DNA of 64,000 nt from Candidatus Methylopumilus universalis (GCF_006364435.1 NZ_CP040977.1:806001-870000), one strand, 5' to 3'; counted from the first letter of the stretch, positions 45,923 to 57,154 are shown. A program made the numbers and translations. The notes: generated by a model from the letters alone, not told the origin.

Positions 45923-46862
45923 AGCTAAGTAAACGTTCGTATCTTAAGTCAAGAAGTTGCTTTAAGGATTTCTTTTGGAGTTTAGTTAAGTGTTCTTTTA
46001 GAGATTTACGAACCGTTTCCATGAGTTGATTAGGATTGCGATGTGCTCCTCCTAGAGGTTCAGGCAAAATCGTATCGATCAAGCCTAATTCTTTTAAGCG
46101 GGTGGCTGTAATGCCTAGAGTCTCGGCTGCAGTGGATGCCTTATCCGCACTCTTCCATAAAATAGAGGCACAGCCTTCAGGGGAGATCACAGAGTATGTT
46201 GCAAATTGCAGCATGATGAGATGATCCACGACACCAAGGGCTAATGCGCCACCTGAACCGCCTTCACCAATCACGATACCAATCATAGGCACTTTGAGTT
46301 CTGCCATGACATATAAGTTACGCGCAATAGCTTCTGATTGACCGCGCTCTTCTGCGTTAATACCTGGATAGGCGCCTGGAGTGTCGATCAGAGTCACAAT
46401 CGGTACATTGAATTTTTCGGCTAATCGATAGAGGCGTAGGGCCTTACGATAGCCTTCAGGTTTTGGCATGCCAAAGTTACGGAATTGTCTTTCTTTAACA
46501 TCGCGTCCCTTTTGGTGACCTATGACCATCACAGGCATACCTTCAAATAAAGCTAAGCCGCCTACAATCGCAGGATCATCCGCAAACGCGCGATCGCCAT
46601 GTAACTCTTCAAAATCTGTGAAAAGTTTCTCAATATAATCAAGGGTATAGGGTCTTTGTGGGTGACGTGAGACTTGGGAAATTTGCCAAGCGTTTAAGTT
46701 GTCGTAGATCTCGTGAAGTAGTTTTTCAGTCTTACCTTCTAACTGACTGAGTTCTTTTGAAATATCAAGATTCTTATTCTTGTCATGCGTCTCTGTGAGC
46801 TTCTGGGTCTGAGCTTCAAGTTCTGAGATTGGCTTTTCAAAATCTAAATAGCTAATTTTCAT
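45894..46862 (-). CDS. accA: Acetyl-CoA carboxylase carboxyltransferase subunit alpha
   Basis: Transfers the carboxyl group from biotin to acetyl-CoA to give malonyl-CoA, with AccD. 322 aa, standard length. Features: N-terminal [64 protein letters not shown] and [13 protein letters not shown], which form the crotonase-like active site. Lies between dnaE and tilS, a frequent betaproteobacterial order. Confidence 0.97.
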   Translation of the reverse strand: MKISYLDFEKPISELEAQTQKLTETHDKNKNLDISKELSQLEGKTEKLLHEIYDNLNAWQISQVSRHPQRPYTLDYIEKLFTDFEELHGDRAFADDPAIVGGLALFEGMPVMVIGHQKGRDVKERQFRNFGMPKPEGYRKALRLYRLAEKFNVPIVTLIDTPGAYPGINAEERGQSEAIARNLYVMAELKVPMIGIVIGEGGSGGALALGVVDHLIMLQFATYSVISPEGCASILWKSADKASTAAETLGITATRLKELGLIDTILPEPLGGAHRNPNQLMETVRKSLKEHLTKLQKKSLKQLLDLRYERLLSYGKFKETAK

Positions 46863-46889
46863 TGATACGAAACTTTTAAAATCGGGAAA

Positions 46890-49800
46890 TCAATTATAAA
46901 GGATTTTTACGTTTTCTTCGCTCAACCACTGGGTTAAACCGTCTATCAATTCCTCATGTAAATCGACCTGCCAATCTTGCCCTAGAAGAAGTTCTACATG
47001 ACCCTTTTCATTATGGTAATCAATTTTAACGCGGCAACGTTTGAGATTATTTTGAGAGGCTCCACAGTAAGGCTTTAGGATGTCTCTTAATTTAGCGGCA
47101 TCTGATTGACCGTTGCATGAGATTTTTAAATGATGTGCGAATTGATTCCGGGCTGTGGCTAAATCAAAAAGTTTGCGCGCAGTGACACGAATGCCGCCAG
47201 TGAAGTCATCATGACTGACCCGACCTTCGACAATTAAAAGCTGATCTTCTTGCACTAACCTTTGTGATTGTGTGAGAAGTTCATTACCTACCACGACATC
47301 CACCCGAGAAATCGCATCATCTAATGTGACAATCGCCATTTTGCCGCGCGCCGTCATGCGAATACGAATCGCCACAATCACGCCTGCAATTAAATAAGGT
47401 TGCTCTTGCGGTTTTAATTCTTTAATTTGAGTCTTTATAAATGGTCGCACACGCTTTTCAAAGAAAGTGAATGGATGGCCACTAAAATAAAATCCGAGCG
47501 CTGCTTTTTCTTCCTGAAGTTTTTGCTGCGGCGTCCATGGATCCACATGCACCATATCCACTTTTTGTGTCTGCTCTTCACCAAATAAACTATTTTGTGC
47601 GATGTTCGCCTTGCCTTGTTCGGCTGCCGTGATGGCTAAATTCACACTCGCCAAGAGTGATGCACGATTAGATTCAAGTGTGTCGAATGCACCGCCGCGG
47701 ATAAGAGACTCCACCACACGACGATTCACTTTTCTTAAATCAAGTCTCGCACAAAAATCAAAAAGATTTTTGAATGGGCCCTTGCTTTCTCGAGACTCTA
47801 AAATAAGTTCAATCGCAGCTAAGCCAGTGCCTTTAATCGCACCTAATCCATATAAGATCTGTGTCGTATTGGTTGGAATAAATTCGAAACCACTTTGATT
47901 GATATCGGGTGGCAATAATTCCACACTGTTCGGTTTGCAATCCTCAAAAAATATTTGAATGTTGTCGGTGTTATTCATATCAGCCGACATGGAAGCCGCT
48001 AAGAATGCTGCGGGGTAATGTGTTTTTAAATATGCGGTTTGGTATGCGACCATCGCATACGCTGCCGCATGAGATTTGTTAAAACCATAGCCTGCAAACT
48101 TTTCAAGTAAGTCAAAAAGTTCACGCGCTTGTCTTTCATTGAGTCCATTCTTTAAAGAGCCTGCGATGAAACCTTCGCGCTGCGCATCCATCTCTTCAAC
48201 TTTTTTCTTACCCATCGCACGACGCAATAAATCAGCTGCACCTAATGAGTAACCTGCAACCGTTTGTGCAATCTGCATCACCTGCTCTTGGTAAACAGCA
48301 ATACCGTAAGTTTCTTTTAAGATCGATTCAGTGGAGGGATGGGGATATACGATGCGCTGTTGTCCGTGTTTACGTTTACAAAAATCAGGGATCAAATCCA
48401 TGGGGCCCGGACGATAAAGTGCTACGAGTGCCACGATATCTTCAAAGCAATCTGGCTTCGCTTGTTTTAACATATCCTTCATGCCACGAGATTCAAGCTG
48501 GAAAACGGCAGTGGTATTTGCACTCTTTAATAACTGGAACACCGTTTTGTCATCGAGTGGCAAATGATTAAGATCAAGTAGTGGTAGGTTTTCTGCTTCA
48601 CGCAAAATATTTGCGTTCTTTAATGCCATCGCAAGAATGGTCAGTGTCCGAAGTCCTAAGAAGTCAAACTTCACCAAACCTAAAGCTTCGATATCATCCT
48701 TATCAAATTGACTCACCAAGCTATCGCCATTCGCCTGACAATAAATCGGTGTGAAGTTTGAAATTTTTCCGGGAGCAATTAAAACGCCACCCGCATGCAT
48801 ACCGACGTTACGAACCACACCTTCTAACCTTAATGCAAGTTCAATCAATTCTTTAACTTCTTCTTCTTTGTTATAACGATCTTGCAACTGCGGTTCTTTA
48901 TTTAATGCATCTTCTAGTGTAATACCTAATTCCATAGGGATGAGTTTCGCAATGCCGTCGACAAAATTAAATGGGAGATCAAGGACACGACCTACATCTC
49001 GAATCACAGCGCGTGCTGCCATCGTACCGAAAGTGACAATTTGTGAAACCGAACCTGCACCGTATTTCTGTTTGACGTAATCGATCACGCGATCGCGACC
49101 TTCTTGGCAAAAGTCGATATCGAAGTCCGGCATCGAGACACGATCAGGATTTAAGAAGCGCTCGAAGAGGAGCTGATATTGAATGGGATCGAGATCCGTC
49201 ACACCTAAACTATAGGCTACAAGAGATCCAGCACCTGAGCCTCGACCAGGTCCTACCGGGACTTCATTATTTTTAGCCCAATTAATAAAGTCAGCGACGA
49301 TTAAGAAGTACCCTGCGAAACCCATCTGATTAATGATGGAAGTTTCAAAAAGAATACGTGCATCATAATCATGTCTGACTTCATGACGTTTTACTTCATC
49401 TGGGAAAAGTTCTTTTAAGCGAACTTCTAATCCTTTTTTAGATTCTGAAATTAAAAAATCTTCGAGCTTTTCTTGGTTCGGTGTTGGGAAGTCAGGTAAA
49501 TAATTTTTACCAAGAGTAAATTCAAAGTTGCAGCGTCTTGCAATCTCCACTGAATTTTGAAGCGCTTCTGGAATGTCACTAAATAGAGCGGTCATCTCTA
49601 CTTCATTTTTAAAATATTGTTCGTGTGAAAATAATTTAGGTCGACGGCTATCTGCCATCATGAAACCTTCGGCGATACAAGTTCTCGCCTCATGCGCCCT
49701 ATAATCGTCTTGATCCATAAATTGAATCGGTTGCGTCGCTACCACTGGAATTTGTAAACTTGTGGCCAAACTTAAAGACTGATTGATAAAACGCGCTTCA

Positions 49801-50351
49801 TTTTTTTTATCATCGCCCTCAGCAATCCTTTGGATTTCGATATAGAAACGATTCTTAAAATGCGTTGCCCAATCTTTCATAGCGTTCATCGCGACATCGG
49901 TATGTTCCTGAAGAATGGCTTGACCCACATCTCCCATAGCAGCGCCTGAGAGAATGATGAGGCCTTCATTCTTTTCAAGTAACCAAGATTTTTTCACTTC
50001 AACGCGGCCACGATACTGATTTTCTAAGTAAGCACGCGATAAGATTTCGGATAAAGCTAAGTAACCTTGATTGTTTTGACAGAGCGCTAAGATACGATAA
50101 GGTTGATCACGATTAACTTCATTCTCAATCCAAAGGTCAGCACCTAAAATAGCTTTGATACCTTTTTCTCGCGCTGCCTTATAAAATTTGACTAAACCAA
50201 ATACATTATTTAAATCCGTGAGTGCCAATGCAGGCATATGTTGAGATGAAGCCTTGTCGATATAGTCATCAATGCGCACAATCCCATCGGTGATGGAATA
50301 TTCACTGTGGCACCTTAAATGAACAAATGAGACGGGATGAGCTTCAGACAT
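46890..50351 (-). CDS. dnaE: DNA polymerase III subunit alpha
   Basis: Replicative polymerase catalytic subunit, 1153 aa. N-terminal PHP domain (FVHLRCHSEYSITDG), polymerase core with GPGRGSGAGSLVAYSLGVTD and the catalytic aspartates in MPDFDIDFCQEGRDRV (~400), NVGMHAGGVLIAP, FLGLRTL, fingers and HhH region, and an OB-fold near residue 980 (PYLIAGVIVAIRIRMTARGK). Type-1 DnaE layout. Followed by accA after 27 bases. Confidence 0.98.
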   Translation of the reverse strand: MSEAHPVSFVHLRCHSEYSITDGIVRIDDYIDKASSQHMPALALTDLNNVFGLVKFYKAAREKGIKAILGADLWIENEVNRDQPYRILALCQNNQGYLALSEILSRAYLENQYRGRVEVKKSWLLEKNEGLIILSGAAMGDVGQAILQEHTDVAMNAMKDWATHFKNRFYIEIQRIAEGDDKKNEARFINQSLSLATSLQIPVVATQPIQFMDQDDYRAHEARTCIAEGFMMADSRRPKLFSHEQYFKNEVEMTALFSDIPEALQNSVEIARRCNFEFTLGKNYLPDFPTPNQEKLEDFLISESKKGLEVRLKELFPDEVKRHEVRHDYDARILFETSIINQMGFAGYFLIVADFINWAKNNEVPVGPGRGSGAGSLVAYSLGVTDLDPIQYQLLFERFLNPDRVSMPDFDIDFCQEGRDRVIDYVKQKYGAGSVSQIVTFGTMAARAVIRDVGRVLDLPFNFVDGIAKLIPMELGITLEDALNKEPQLQDRYNKEEEVKELIELALRLEGVVRNVGMHAGGVLIAPGKISNFTPIYCQANGDSLVSQFDKDDIEALGLVKFDFLGLRTLTILAMALKNANILREAENLPLLDLNHLPLDDKTVFQLLKSANTTAVFQLESRGMKDMLKQAKPDCFEDIVALVALYRPGPMDLIPDFCKRKHGQQRIVYPHPSTESILKETYGIAVYQEQVMQIAQTVAGYSLGAADLLRRAMGKKKVEEMDAQREGFIAGSLKNGLNERQARELFDLLEKFAGYGFNKSHAAAYAMVAYQTAYLKTHYPAAFLAASMSADMNNTDNIQIFFEDCKPNSVELLPPDINQSGFEFIPTNTTQILYGLGAIKGTGLAAIELILESRESKGPFKNLFDFCARLDLRKVNRRVVESLIRGGAFDTLESNRASLLASVNLAITAAEQGKANIAQNSLFGEEQTQKVDMVHVDPWTPQQKLQEEKAALGFYFSGHPFTFFEKRVRPFIKTQIKELKPQEQPYLIAGVIVAIRIRMTARGKMAIVTLDDAISRVDVVVGNELLTQSQRLVQEDQLLIVEGRVSHDDFTGGIRVTARKLFDLATARNQFAHHLKISCNGQSDAAKLRDILKPYCGASQNNLKRCRVKIDYHNEKGHVELLLGQDWQVDLHEELIDGLTQWLSEENVKILYN

Positions 50352-50479
50352 GACTCTATTTTAAAGGATGAATGACTTAAAACTGAGGGCTTAGTCACAA
50401 AAAAAGTACTTGATCTACCATTCCAAAAATAACTGATGTATATTGTCAACTATTACTCAATTTCAAAGGAATCTTCATC

Positions 50480-50977
50480 ATGGCAGTGACTCTTAAAGGC
50501 GGCCCAGTCAAAATAGGTGGTCAATTTTTAAGCAAGGGACAAAAAGCACCTGACTTTAGTCTCGCAGATAAAACGCGTGCAGATGTAGGTTTAGCTCATT
50601 TTGCTGGCAAACGAAAAGTACTCAACATTTTCCCAAGTATAGATACGCCAACATGCGCTACGTCTGTCAGAAAATTTAATGAAGCAGCGGCTAAATTAAA
50701 TAACACGGTCGTTTTGTGTATCTCAGCTGATTTACCTTTTGCGCAGAATCGTTTTTGCGGTGCTGAAAAAATTGAGAACGTACAAACGCTCTCCACCTTT
50801 CGTAACACGAAAAAATTTGCAACAGACTTTGGTGTATCGATTGACGACACGAGCTTGGCAGGTTTGACTTCTCGCGCTGTGATCGTGTTAAACGAAAACA
50901 ATGAAGTACTTCATAGCGAACTTGTTTCAGAAATTACAGAAGAACCTAACTACGAAGCTGCTTTAAACGTACTTTAG
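50480..50977 (+). CDS. tpx: Thiol peroxidase (Tpx, atypical 2-Cys peroxiredoxin)
   Basis: Periplasmic or cytoplasmic peroxidase that reduces lipid and hydrogen peroxides with thioredoxin. 165 aa. Peroxidatic cysteine in [19 protein letters not shown] (C61-like position), resolving cysteine in [15 protein letters not shown]. Start ATG with AAAGGA. Converges on the RlmL-like gene and overlaps it by four bases; its probable terminator lies within that gene. Confidence 0.96.
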   Translation: MAVTLKGGPVKIGGQFLSKGQKAPDFSLADKTRADVGLAHFAGKRKVLNIFPSIDTPTCATSVRKFNEAAAKLNNTVVLCISADLPFAQNRFCGAEKIENVQTLSTFRNTKKFATDFGVSIDDTSLAGLTSRAVIVLNENNEVLHSELVSEITEEPNYEAALNVL

Positions 50978-52125
50978 TCTTTTGGTTTTCGGTTACTACC
51001 TGCCACCATTTTAATTTCGAACAAACGACACTCTAACGCCCCGTTATACAACGGGGTTTTTTTTGAAGGTTTTAATCGCATATCTTTTGGCATCTCAAGA
51101 TCTGCAGTTAAAAAATAAGTATTCCAACCCCCGAAGGATTCTTTCATATGCTTTGCCCAGACGGGATAAACTTCTTTTAAATCTTCATCCTCCCCTATAC
51201 GTTGTCCATAAGGCGGATTGGTCACAAGCGTTCCTTCTGATGCGGGAGGTTCTAATTTTACAAAATCACTTTGTATGACTTTTGCAACTTCTTCCAAGCC
51301 TGCAACTTTTAAATTGTGACGCGCAACTCGCACTGCCCTTAAATCCATATCTGATCCATAAATATCTAAAAACTCAATAGGCTTCATTTTATTCATAGCT
51401 TCGGTTTCAATTTTTTTCCAAAGGCCTTCATCGAATGAAGTAAGTTTTTGAAAACCAAATGTACGTTTCATACCAGGTGGTTGATTCACTGCCATCATGG
51501 CTGCTTCAATTAAAAAAGTACCACTACCGCACATGGGATCTAAAAATGGTGTGCCTGGTATCCAACCGGACAGCATAATGATGCCAGCCGCTAGGTTTTC
51601 GCGTAAAGGTGCGATCACACTCACATCACGAAATCCTCTTTGATAAAGCGGGGCACCCGAGGTATCGAGATAAAGTTGGTATTGATCTTGTGTGAGATAA
51701 GCATGAATACGAACGTCAGGATCTCTGACACTTACTGATGGTCTTAACGCACCCTCTTCACGGAAACGATCACACACAGCATCTTTAATACGGAGCGTCA
51801 CAAAGTCTAAACTTTTTAAAGGACACTTCACTCCTGTGACTTTGACGCGAATCGTTTGATTCACTTTAAACCATGAAGGCCAATGAAGTTTAAACGTCGC
51901 TTTATAAATATCTTCTTCAGTAGCATAACTACCCTGACCTACTCGAGACATAATGCGCGTAGCTATTCGACTATGTAAATTGATGCGATACATCGTGTCT
52001 AAACTACCTTCAAACGATACGCCTCCATCAGTCACAACAATCTTTAATGCACGCTGTGCTAAAAGTTCATCTGCAAGTAGGGCTTCAAGACCGCGTGGAC
52101 AAGTAGCAAAAAATTGGAAATTCAA
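50974..52125 (-). CDS. RlmL-type 23S rRNA guanine-N2 methyltransferase
   Basis: 383-aa class I SAM methyltransferase with an N-terminal ferredoxin-like/THUMP domain (residues ~1-155: [35 protein letters not shown]) and a catalytic Rossmann domain ([44 protein letters not shown]). The NPPYG motif indicates base N-methylation. It corresponds to the RlmL half of fused E. coli RlmKL, or to the short YpsC-type, modifying G2445 in family members. Its last codons contain a strong terminator for tpx on the other strand. Confidence 0.9.
   Translation of the reverse strand: MNFQFFATCPRGLEALLADELLAQRALKIVVTDGGVSFEGSLDTMYRINLHSRIATRIMSRVGQGSYATEEDIYKATFKLHWPSWFKVNQTIRVKVTGVKCPLKSLDFVTLRIKDAVCDRFREEGALRPSVSVRDPDVRIHAYLTQDQYQLYLDTSGAPLYQRGFRDVSVIAPLRENLAAGIIMLSGWIPGTPFLDPMCGSGTFLIEAAMMAVNQPPGMKRTFGFQKLTSFDEGLWKKIETEAMNKMKPIEFLDIYGSDMDLRAVRVARHNLKVAGLEEVAKVIQSDFVKLEPPASEGTLVTNPPYGQRIGEDEDLKEVYPVWAKHMKESFGGWNTYFLTADLEMPKDMRLKPSKKTPLYNGALECRLFEIKMVAGSNRKPKD
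51039..51064 (+). terminator. tpx terminator embedded in the convergent methyltransferase gene
   Basis: Stem CCCCGTT/AACGGGG with a four-base loop followed by T8, about 60 bases after the tpx stop. The same bases encode the conserved PLYNGA segment of the RlmL-type protein on the minus strand. Confidence 0.85.
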
Positions 52126-52144
52126 CTGTTTTAACCTTTAAGAA

Positions 52145-52942
52145 TTATTGATCGAATATGATCGTGTTCGACGCCTGGTGATTATGAAGCATAAGCTGAT
52201 TAAAAAATGCTAAAAATTCGAGCCCATAAGTTTTTTCGAGTGATTTGGCCTTTGATCGCAATGTCTTCACATCAAGCTCAAGAGGCATGTCATTAAAACC
52301 TAATACAATTTGATTGCCGGGTTTACCTGTGGGAATAATCAAGATGAGTCCTTCGAAGACACGACGCATGCGATCAATATAAAGATCGTAATGAGGATCA
52401 CTTGCCCATATGTTCATCACAAAAATACCATGTTTACGCAAAGTCGATTTGCATACATCAAAAAATGAGAGGCTCCTAAAGTTACGCGGGATACCATCAG
52501 GATCAAAAGCATCAATCATTAATATATCCGTCGACTCCGGATGCTCTTTCATAAAAGGGATGCCATCCCCATGAATGACTTTTAAAGATTTATCATTCGG
52601 CGGGAGATGAAACATAAGATGTGCAACACCAATCACTTTTCGATGAATCTCGAGGGTAATCGATTTCATATCAGGTAAGAACCGGTGAATAAATTTAGGG
52701 ATGGATGCACCGCCTAAGCCAATCAATAAAATTTTACGAGGACGCGCATGAAAGAGAAGAAACATCATCATCGCTCGCGTGTAGGTCAGCTCCAAATGGA
52801 AAGGTTTTTTTAAGCGCATCGAGCTTTGAATCGCGTGCGATGCAAAATGAAGCGAACGAACACCCTCTGATTCACTGACATCAATACTGATGTCATCATC
52901 ACTCACTTCTTCACGAAAAATTTTTTTAAATAAGTCTCTCAT
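52145..52942 (-). CDS. Spermidine-synthase-like protein
   Basis: 265-aa Rossmann-fold protein of the polyamine synthase superfamily. Visible: LLIGLGGASIPKFIHRFLP, equivalent to the GGG/GGDG nucleotide loop but lacking the catalytic GGGDGG form, LEIHRKVIGVAHLMF, and DILMIDAFDPDGIP. The acidic residues needed for putrescine binding are not clearly conserved, so it may be a methyltransferase-like relative of unknown activity. Start overlaps the end of hrpA by four bases. Confidence 0.75.
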   Translation of the reverse strand: MRDLFKKIFREEVSDDDISIDVSESEGVRSLHFASHAIQSSMRLKKPFHLELTYTRAMMMFLLFHARPRKILLIGLGGASIPKFIHRFLPDMKSITLEIHRKVIGVAHLMFHLPPNDKSLKVIHGDGIPFMKEHPESTDILMIDAFDPDGIPRNFRSLSFFDVCKSTLRKHGIFVMNIWASDPHYDLYIDRMRRVFEGLILIIPTGKPGNQIVLGFNDMPLELDVKTLRSKAKSLEKTYGLEFLAFFNQLMLHNHQASNTIIFDQ

Positions 52943-55900
52943 GGGTAATAAGGAATATCCTCCAGCGCTTTTTCTAACCGTTTAAGTGAAACGGGATATG
53001 CCGTTTTTAAGTCTTGTGCAAATAATGATACGTGAAGCTCTTCAATCTGCCATTGAAAATCTTTTAGGATTTTAGGTGGTGCCATTTTTTTAGTTATATA
53101 AGGCTTTAATCGCTCACCAAGCAATTGATGAATGCGATCAATGTCTTTTTGCATGAGTGCATCTTTATCAACTCTTGAAGGATATTTTTCAATACGAATG
53201 ATAAGGGCCTTCAAGTATCTGGGTAAATGAGAGAATATATCTGAGGGTGTTGTTAGTATAAATTCATTATGAATTAAAAAATTCATGCGATTTACGAAGA
53301 TTGATTCTGATCTTTTTTGAACTGGACTTAAAGCTTTTAATAATTGTTTGAGTTGGTGATAATGGGTAGCGCTCAGATGAATGGTATCTAATATAGCCTT
53401 CATAGTTTGCGGTAGCATATTTTTGATACGCTTAATGAGTGTAATGAAATCACTTGAAGTCCTGGGCATTGCAATCTCGGAATTCAAAGCTGCATCTAAG
53501 ACCATTTCAACTACATCCCCTCTCAATTCTTCAGGTTCAATACTATCCCTTAAAAAAAGTTGGGCTTCTTTCAATTTGTTCAAATCTTTTTCAAGCTGTT
53601 TGAGTTGTGGTTTTAATTCAAAACTAAGCAACCTTAAAACACCTTGACGATGAGATACTTTGGCCTCTTCTTCGGAGACAAAAACCCGAATAGACACCGC
53701 CTCGTCATCATCGGATAATGCCACAAAACCTTTGTAATCTTTTTGATGAGTATTTAATAGAATGTCATAAGGTAACTCATCGAAATCCCATCTTTTTAAA
53801 TCAAATCGCTCAACCGCATTCGCCTTATCATTCTTTTTGACATGCACTTGCGGCTTGACTGAGCCTTTTAAAAGATTTAAATCACGGCCTTGTGATACGA
53901 GTTCATTTTTTTGGTTTCTCACTTCGATATTCATAAAGCAATGGCGAGGGAGACTTTCTATTTCCTCTTCATTGATCATGTGAGGCTCTTTTGTTTTCTT
54001 TAAAACAAAATCACTGATGGATTGAAATAAATGATGATGGGTTTTATATTGCGTTAAGAATTCTGTCACGCTATCCGTAAGAGGAAAGAGTTGAGTGCGA
54101 ATATTTTTTGGCAATGACTTAAAAATACAATTCATTTTTTCACGAATCATACCGGGCACTAGCCACTGTAATATATTTAAATCTAGCTGATGAAAATCAA
54201 TCTCAGAAATCACAGCAGTGACCCCATCATCTGGATGTCCGGGTTCAAACCGATATTTAAGTGGGATCACAATACCCTCGATAGTTAAAGATTCAGGGTA
54301 TTGAATCTCAGTGATCTCATTCGCATCCCGCTTCATCAGAAGTGCTTTTGTGAGAAATAAAGCTTGCGGATCTCTCAATTCTGTCTCGCGTCGCCAATCC
54401 TCAAATCCATCACCGTTAATAATGCCTTGAGGTATTTTATTGTCATAAAACTCAAAAAGATCTTCTTCATTGACTAATACATCAAGGCGTCTTGCTTTGT
54501 GTTCTAAAAGCTCGACCTCTTCGATAAGATCCTGATTATGTTTCCAAAATAATCCTTTTGAAACATAGCCTCCAGAGACAAGCCCTTGTCTAATAAAAAT
54601 CTCACGCGCAATTTCAGGATTGATGGGTCCAAAGTGCACATTGCGTTTAGGGACAATGGTCAGTCCATAAAGTGTAATTCTTTCATGTGCATTTACACGA
54701 GATAATTTAGTGTCCCAATAAGGATCAGTATGATGATGATCAACTAAATGCATACTTAATGATTCGATCCATTCCACATCAATCTCAGCGGCCGTTCTTG
54801 CATAAAGTTTTGTCGTATCCACAAGGTCTGCCGCCATGACCCACTTCGACTTTCTTCTTTTTATATTTGATCCGGGTGACAAATGGAATTGAATGTTACG
54901 AGCGCCTATATAAGAATCATCTTCTAACGCTTTTATCCCGATATTACCTAAAAGCCCAGACAAGATGGATCGGTGAATTTGGACATAATTAGCAGGCTTA
55001 TCATTCTCTTTATAATGCATATCTAAAATGAGATCTCGGATTTGATCGTGAAGATCGCGCCATTCCCTCATACGAAGATATGATAAGAAATGGGCATGAC
55101 AAAGTTTTCTTAAATTGTTTTGTGTTGTCTTCTTCTGAATCGCCTCATCAAAGAATGCCCAAAGTTTTAAATAAGATACAAAATCGGATTTCTCATCAAA
55201 GAATCTAACCTGCGCCACTTCACTTTCGGCTTTTTTATCCAAAGGTCGTTCTCTTGGATCTTGGATACTTAATGCACTCACAATAATTAAAAGCTCAGCT
55301 AATGCATTTTCTTTTTTAGCTTGGAGTAGCATGCGGCCTAATCTTGGATCCATAGGCAGTCTTGCTAAATCTCGACCAATCGGTGTTAACTCATATTGAT
55401 CATTCACGGCACCTAACTCTTGTAACAATAAATACCCATCTTGTATAAATCGTCGACTAGGAGGTTGTATAAAAGGAAATTGTGATACGTCGCCCAAATG
55501 AAGCGAAGCCATTTTTAAAATAACAGAGGCTAAAGAGGATCGATAAATTTCAGGGTCTAGGAATAAAGGTCTCGCGTTAAAATCATCTTCTGAATAGAGC
55601 CTTACACAAATGCCATCAGACACGCGCCCACATCGACCGCTTCTTTGCTTAGCAGATGCTTGAGATATTTTCTCCACCTGCAACTGCTCAACCTTATTCC
55701 TCGTACTATATCTATTCACTCTGGCAATGCCTGGATCAATCACATATTTAATTCCTGGAACAGTGAGCGATGTTTCAGCGACATTCGTGGATAAGATGAT
55801 CCGACGTCCGTTCGATCCTCTAAATATTTTTTGTTGCTCTTCATTGGAAAGTCTTGAAAAAAGTGGAAGGATTTCGTAATGCGGTGGCAATTTATTTTTT

Positions 55901-56700
55901 AGAAATTCAGCGATATCTCGTATTTCCCGCTCACCCGGCAAAAATACTAAGGTGTCACCTCCTGCCTTTGAGAAATCTTTTACAACATCAAGGATAGCTT
56001 CCTCAATTTTTTCTACTTGGTCGTCTTCGTCTTTGACTTCCAAGGGTCGGTAACGAATCTCAACGGGATATGTCCTACCTGACACTTCAATAATGGGTGC
56101 CTGGTTAAAGTGTTTTGAAAAACTTTCGACATCAATGGTCGCACTCGTAATAATAATTTTTAAATCAGGACGTCTTAAAGTGAGCTGCTTTAAGTAACCC
56201 AAAAGAAAATCAATATTAAGACTTCGCTCATGAGCTTCGTCGATAATTATGGTGTCGTATTGTTTAAGGTCAGGATCTGTTTGAGTCTCAGCTAAAAGGA
56301 CGCCATCGGTCATCACTTTAATGAGTGTTTGTTGAGACACTTTATCTGCGAATCTTATTTTAAATCCTACTGCATCACCTAAGGGTGACTTGAGTTCCGA
56401 TGCTATACGAGAGGCCACAGATCTCGCCGCAAGACGTCTAGGTTGTGTATGACCAATGAGGCCTTTGATACCCCGACCTAAATGAAGACATAGCTTAGGC
56501 AGTTGTGTGGTTTTACCTGATCCGGTTTCGCCACACAAGATCACAACTTGATGATTAAGAATCGCTTCATTAATCTCTTTGATTCTTTGTGAGACTGGAA
56601 GTGTTTCGGGAAAATCAATAGGTAACAAGCTTTCTAGTCGAGCCTGTCTTGATGCTTCAATCGCTACATTTTTATCTTTGTTTTTTAATAGCTCACTCAC
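52939..56700 (-). CDS. hrpA: ATP-dependent RNA helicase HrpA
   Basis: DEAH-box helicase of 1253 aa, the usual HrpA size. Motif I GETGSGKTTQLPKLCL (~57), Ia TQPRRLAARSVA, motif II DEAHERSLNIDFLL, motif III SATID, VI QRSGRCGRV, then the HA2/OB region and the long DUF3418 C-terminal part (RFEPGHPDDGVT, IEELHVSLFAQDLKTAYPVS). HrpA resolves collided ribosomes in E. coli. Downstream gene overlaps; the hypothetical secreted-protein gene ends ten bases upstream. Confidence 0.97.
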   Translation of the reverse strand: MSELLKNKDKNVAIEASRQARLESLLPIDFPETLPVSQRIKEINEAILNHQVVILCGETGSGKTTQLPKLCLHLGRGIKGLIGHTQPRRLAARSVASRIASELKSPLGDAVGFKIRFADKVSQQTLIKVMTDGVLLAETQTDPDLKQYDTIIIDEAHERSLNIDFLLGYLKQLTLRRPDLKIIITSATIDVESFSKHFNQAPIIEVSGRTYPVEIRYRPLEVKDEDDQVEKIEEAILDVVKDFSKAGGDTLVFLPGEREIRDIAEFLKNKLPPHYEILPLFSRLSNEEQQKIFRGSNGRRIILSTNVAETSLTVPGIKYVIDPGIARVNRYSTRNKVEQLQVEKISQASAKQRSGRCGRVSDGICVRLYSEDDFNARPLFLDPEIYRSSLASVILKMASLHLGDVSQFPFIQPPSRRFIQDGYLLLQELGAVNDQYELTPIGRDLARLPMDPRLGRMLLQAKKENALAELLIIVSALSIQDPRERPLDKKAESEVAQVRFFDEKSDFVSYLKLWAFFDEAIQKKTTQNNLRKLCHAHFLSYLRMREWRDLHDQIRDLILDMHYKENDKPANYVQIHRSILSGLLGNIGIKALEDDSYIGARNIQFHLSPGSNIKRRKSKWVMAADLVDTTKLYARTAAEIDVEWIESLSMHLVDHHHTDPYWDTKLSRVNAHERITLYGLTIVPKRNVHFGPINPEIAREIFIRQGLVSGGYVSKGLFWKHNQDLIEEVELLEHKARRLDVLVNEEDLFEFYDNKIPQGIINGDGFEDWRRETELRDPQALFLTKALLMKRDANEITEIQYPESLTIEGIVIPLKYRFEPGHPDDGVTAVISEIDFHQLDLNILQWLVPGMIREKMNCIFKSLPKNIRTQLFPLTDSVTEFLTQYKTHHHLFQSISDFVLKKTKEPHMINEEEIESLPRHCFMNIEVRNQKNELVSQGRDLNLLKGSVKPQVHVKKNDKANAVERFDLKRWDFDELPYDILLNTHQKDYKGFVALSDDDEAVSIRVFVSEEEAKVSHRQGVLRLLSFELKPQLKQLEKDLNKLKEAQLFLRDSIEPEELRGDVVEMVLDAALNSEIAMPRTSSDFITLIKRIKNMLPQTMKAILDTIHLSATHYHQLKQLLKALSPVQKRSESIFVNRMNFLIHNEFILTTPSDIFSHLPRYLKALIIRIEKYPSRVDKDALMQKDIDRIHQLLGERLKPYITKKMAPPKILKDFQWQIEELHVSLFAQDLKTAYPVSLKRLEKALEDIPYYP

Positions 56701-56710
56701 AATTTAAAAA

Positions 56711-57139
56711 TTACTGCTTCACGCAATCTTCAAACCCTGAATTACCACCCTTAAATTGTGGTTCAAAATAAAACTTATGGAATTGCCATTGGCCTTTTGC
56801 ATTTTTACTAAACTGTGCAATACCTGTTCCATAATCATGTGTGGATTGGTCTTCTAATGCAAAGTGAATCGCAGCACTTAAACCATTCGCTGCCATATGG
56901 CCTGGGTACTTACCATAACCAGGTACCTCGAGTAAAAAGTCATAACTTCCATACTGAGCCTGACTATGTTCTTTTTTTAGCTTGATAGTTACCTTACCTT
57001 TATATGTGCCTTCATGCATATCCAGTCCGGTACATTGATAAACGCCAGTGAAATCAGGTCCAGTGAACGCAGGGATTTTATGTGCTGCAAAACTGAGTGA
57101 CGAGGCAATCAAAAAAATAAAACTTAAAACAAAACGCAT
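56711..57139 (-). CDS. Secreted protein of unknown function
   Basis: 142 aa with a clear signal peptide (FVLSFIFLIASSLSFAA). The mature ~120 residues read as a small beta-sandwich (FTGVYQCTGLDMHEGTYKGKVTIKLKK, YDFLLEVPGYGKYPGHM, FYFEPQFKGGNSGFEDCVKQ) with two cysteines likely bridged. I do not recognise a named family. It begins 16 bases after the methyltransferase gene on the same strand and ends just before hrpA. Confidence 0.7.
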   Translation of the reverse strand: MRFVLSFIFLIASSLSFAAHKIPAFTGPDFTGVYQCTGLDMHEGTYKGKVTIKLKKEHSQAQYGSYDFLLEVPGYGKYPGHMAANGLSAAIHFALEDQSTHDYGTGIAQFSKNAKGQWQFHKFYFEPQFKGGNSGFEDCVKQ

Positions 57140-57154
57140 ACCGCTCTCCTTTTT

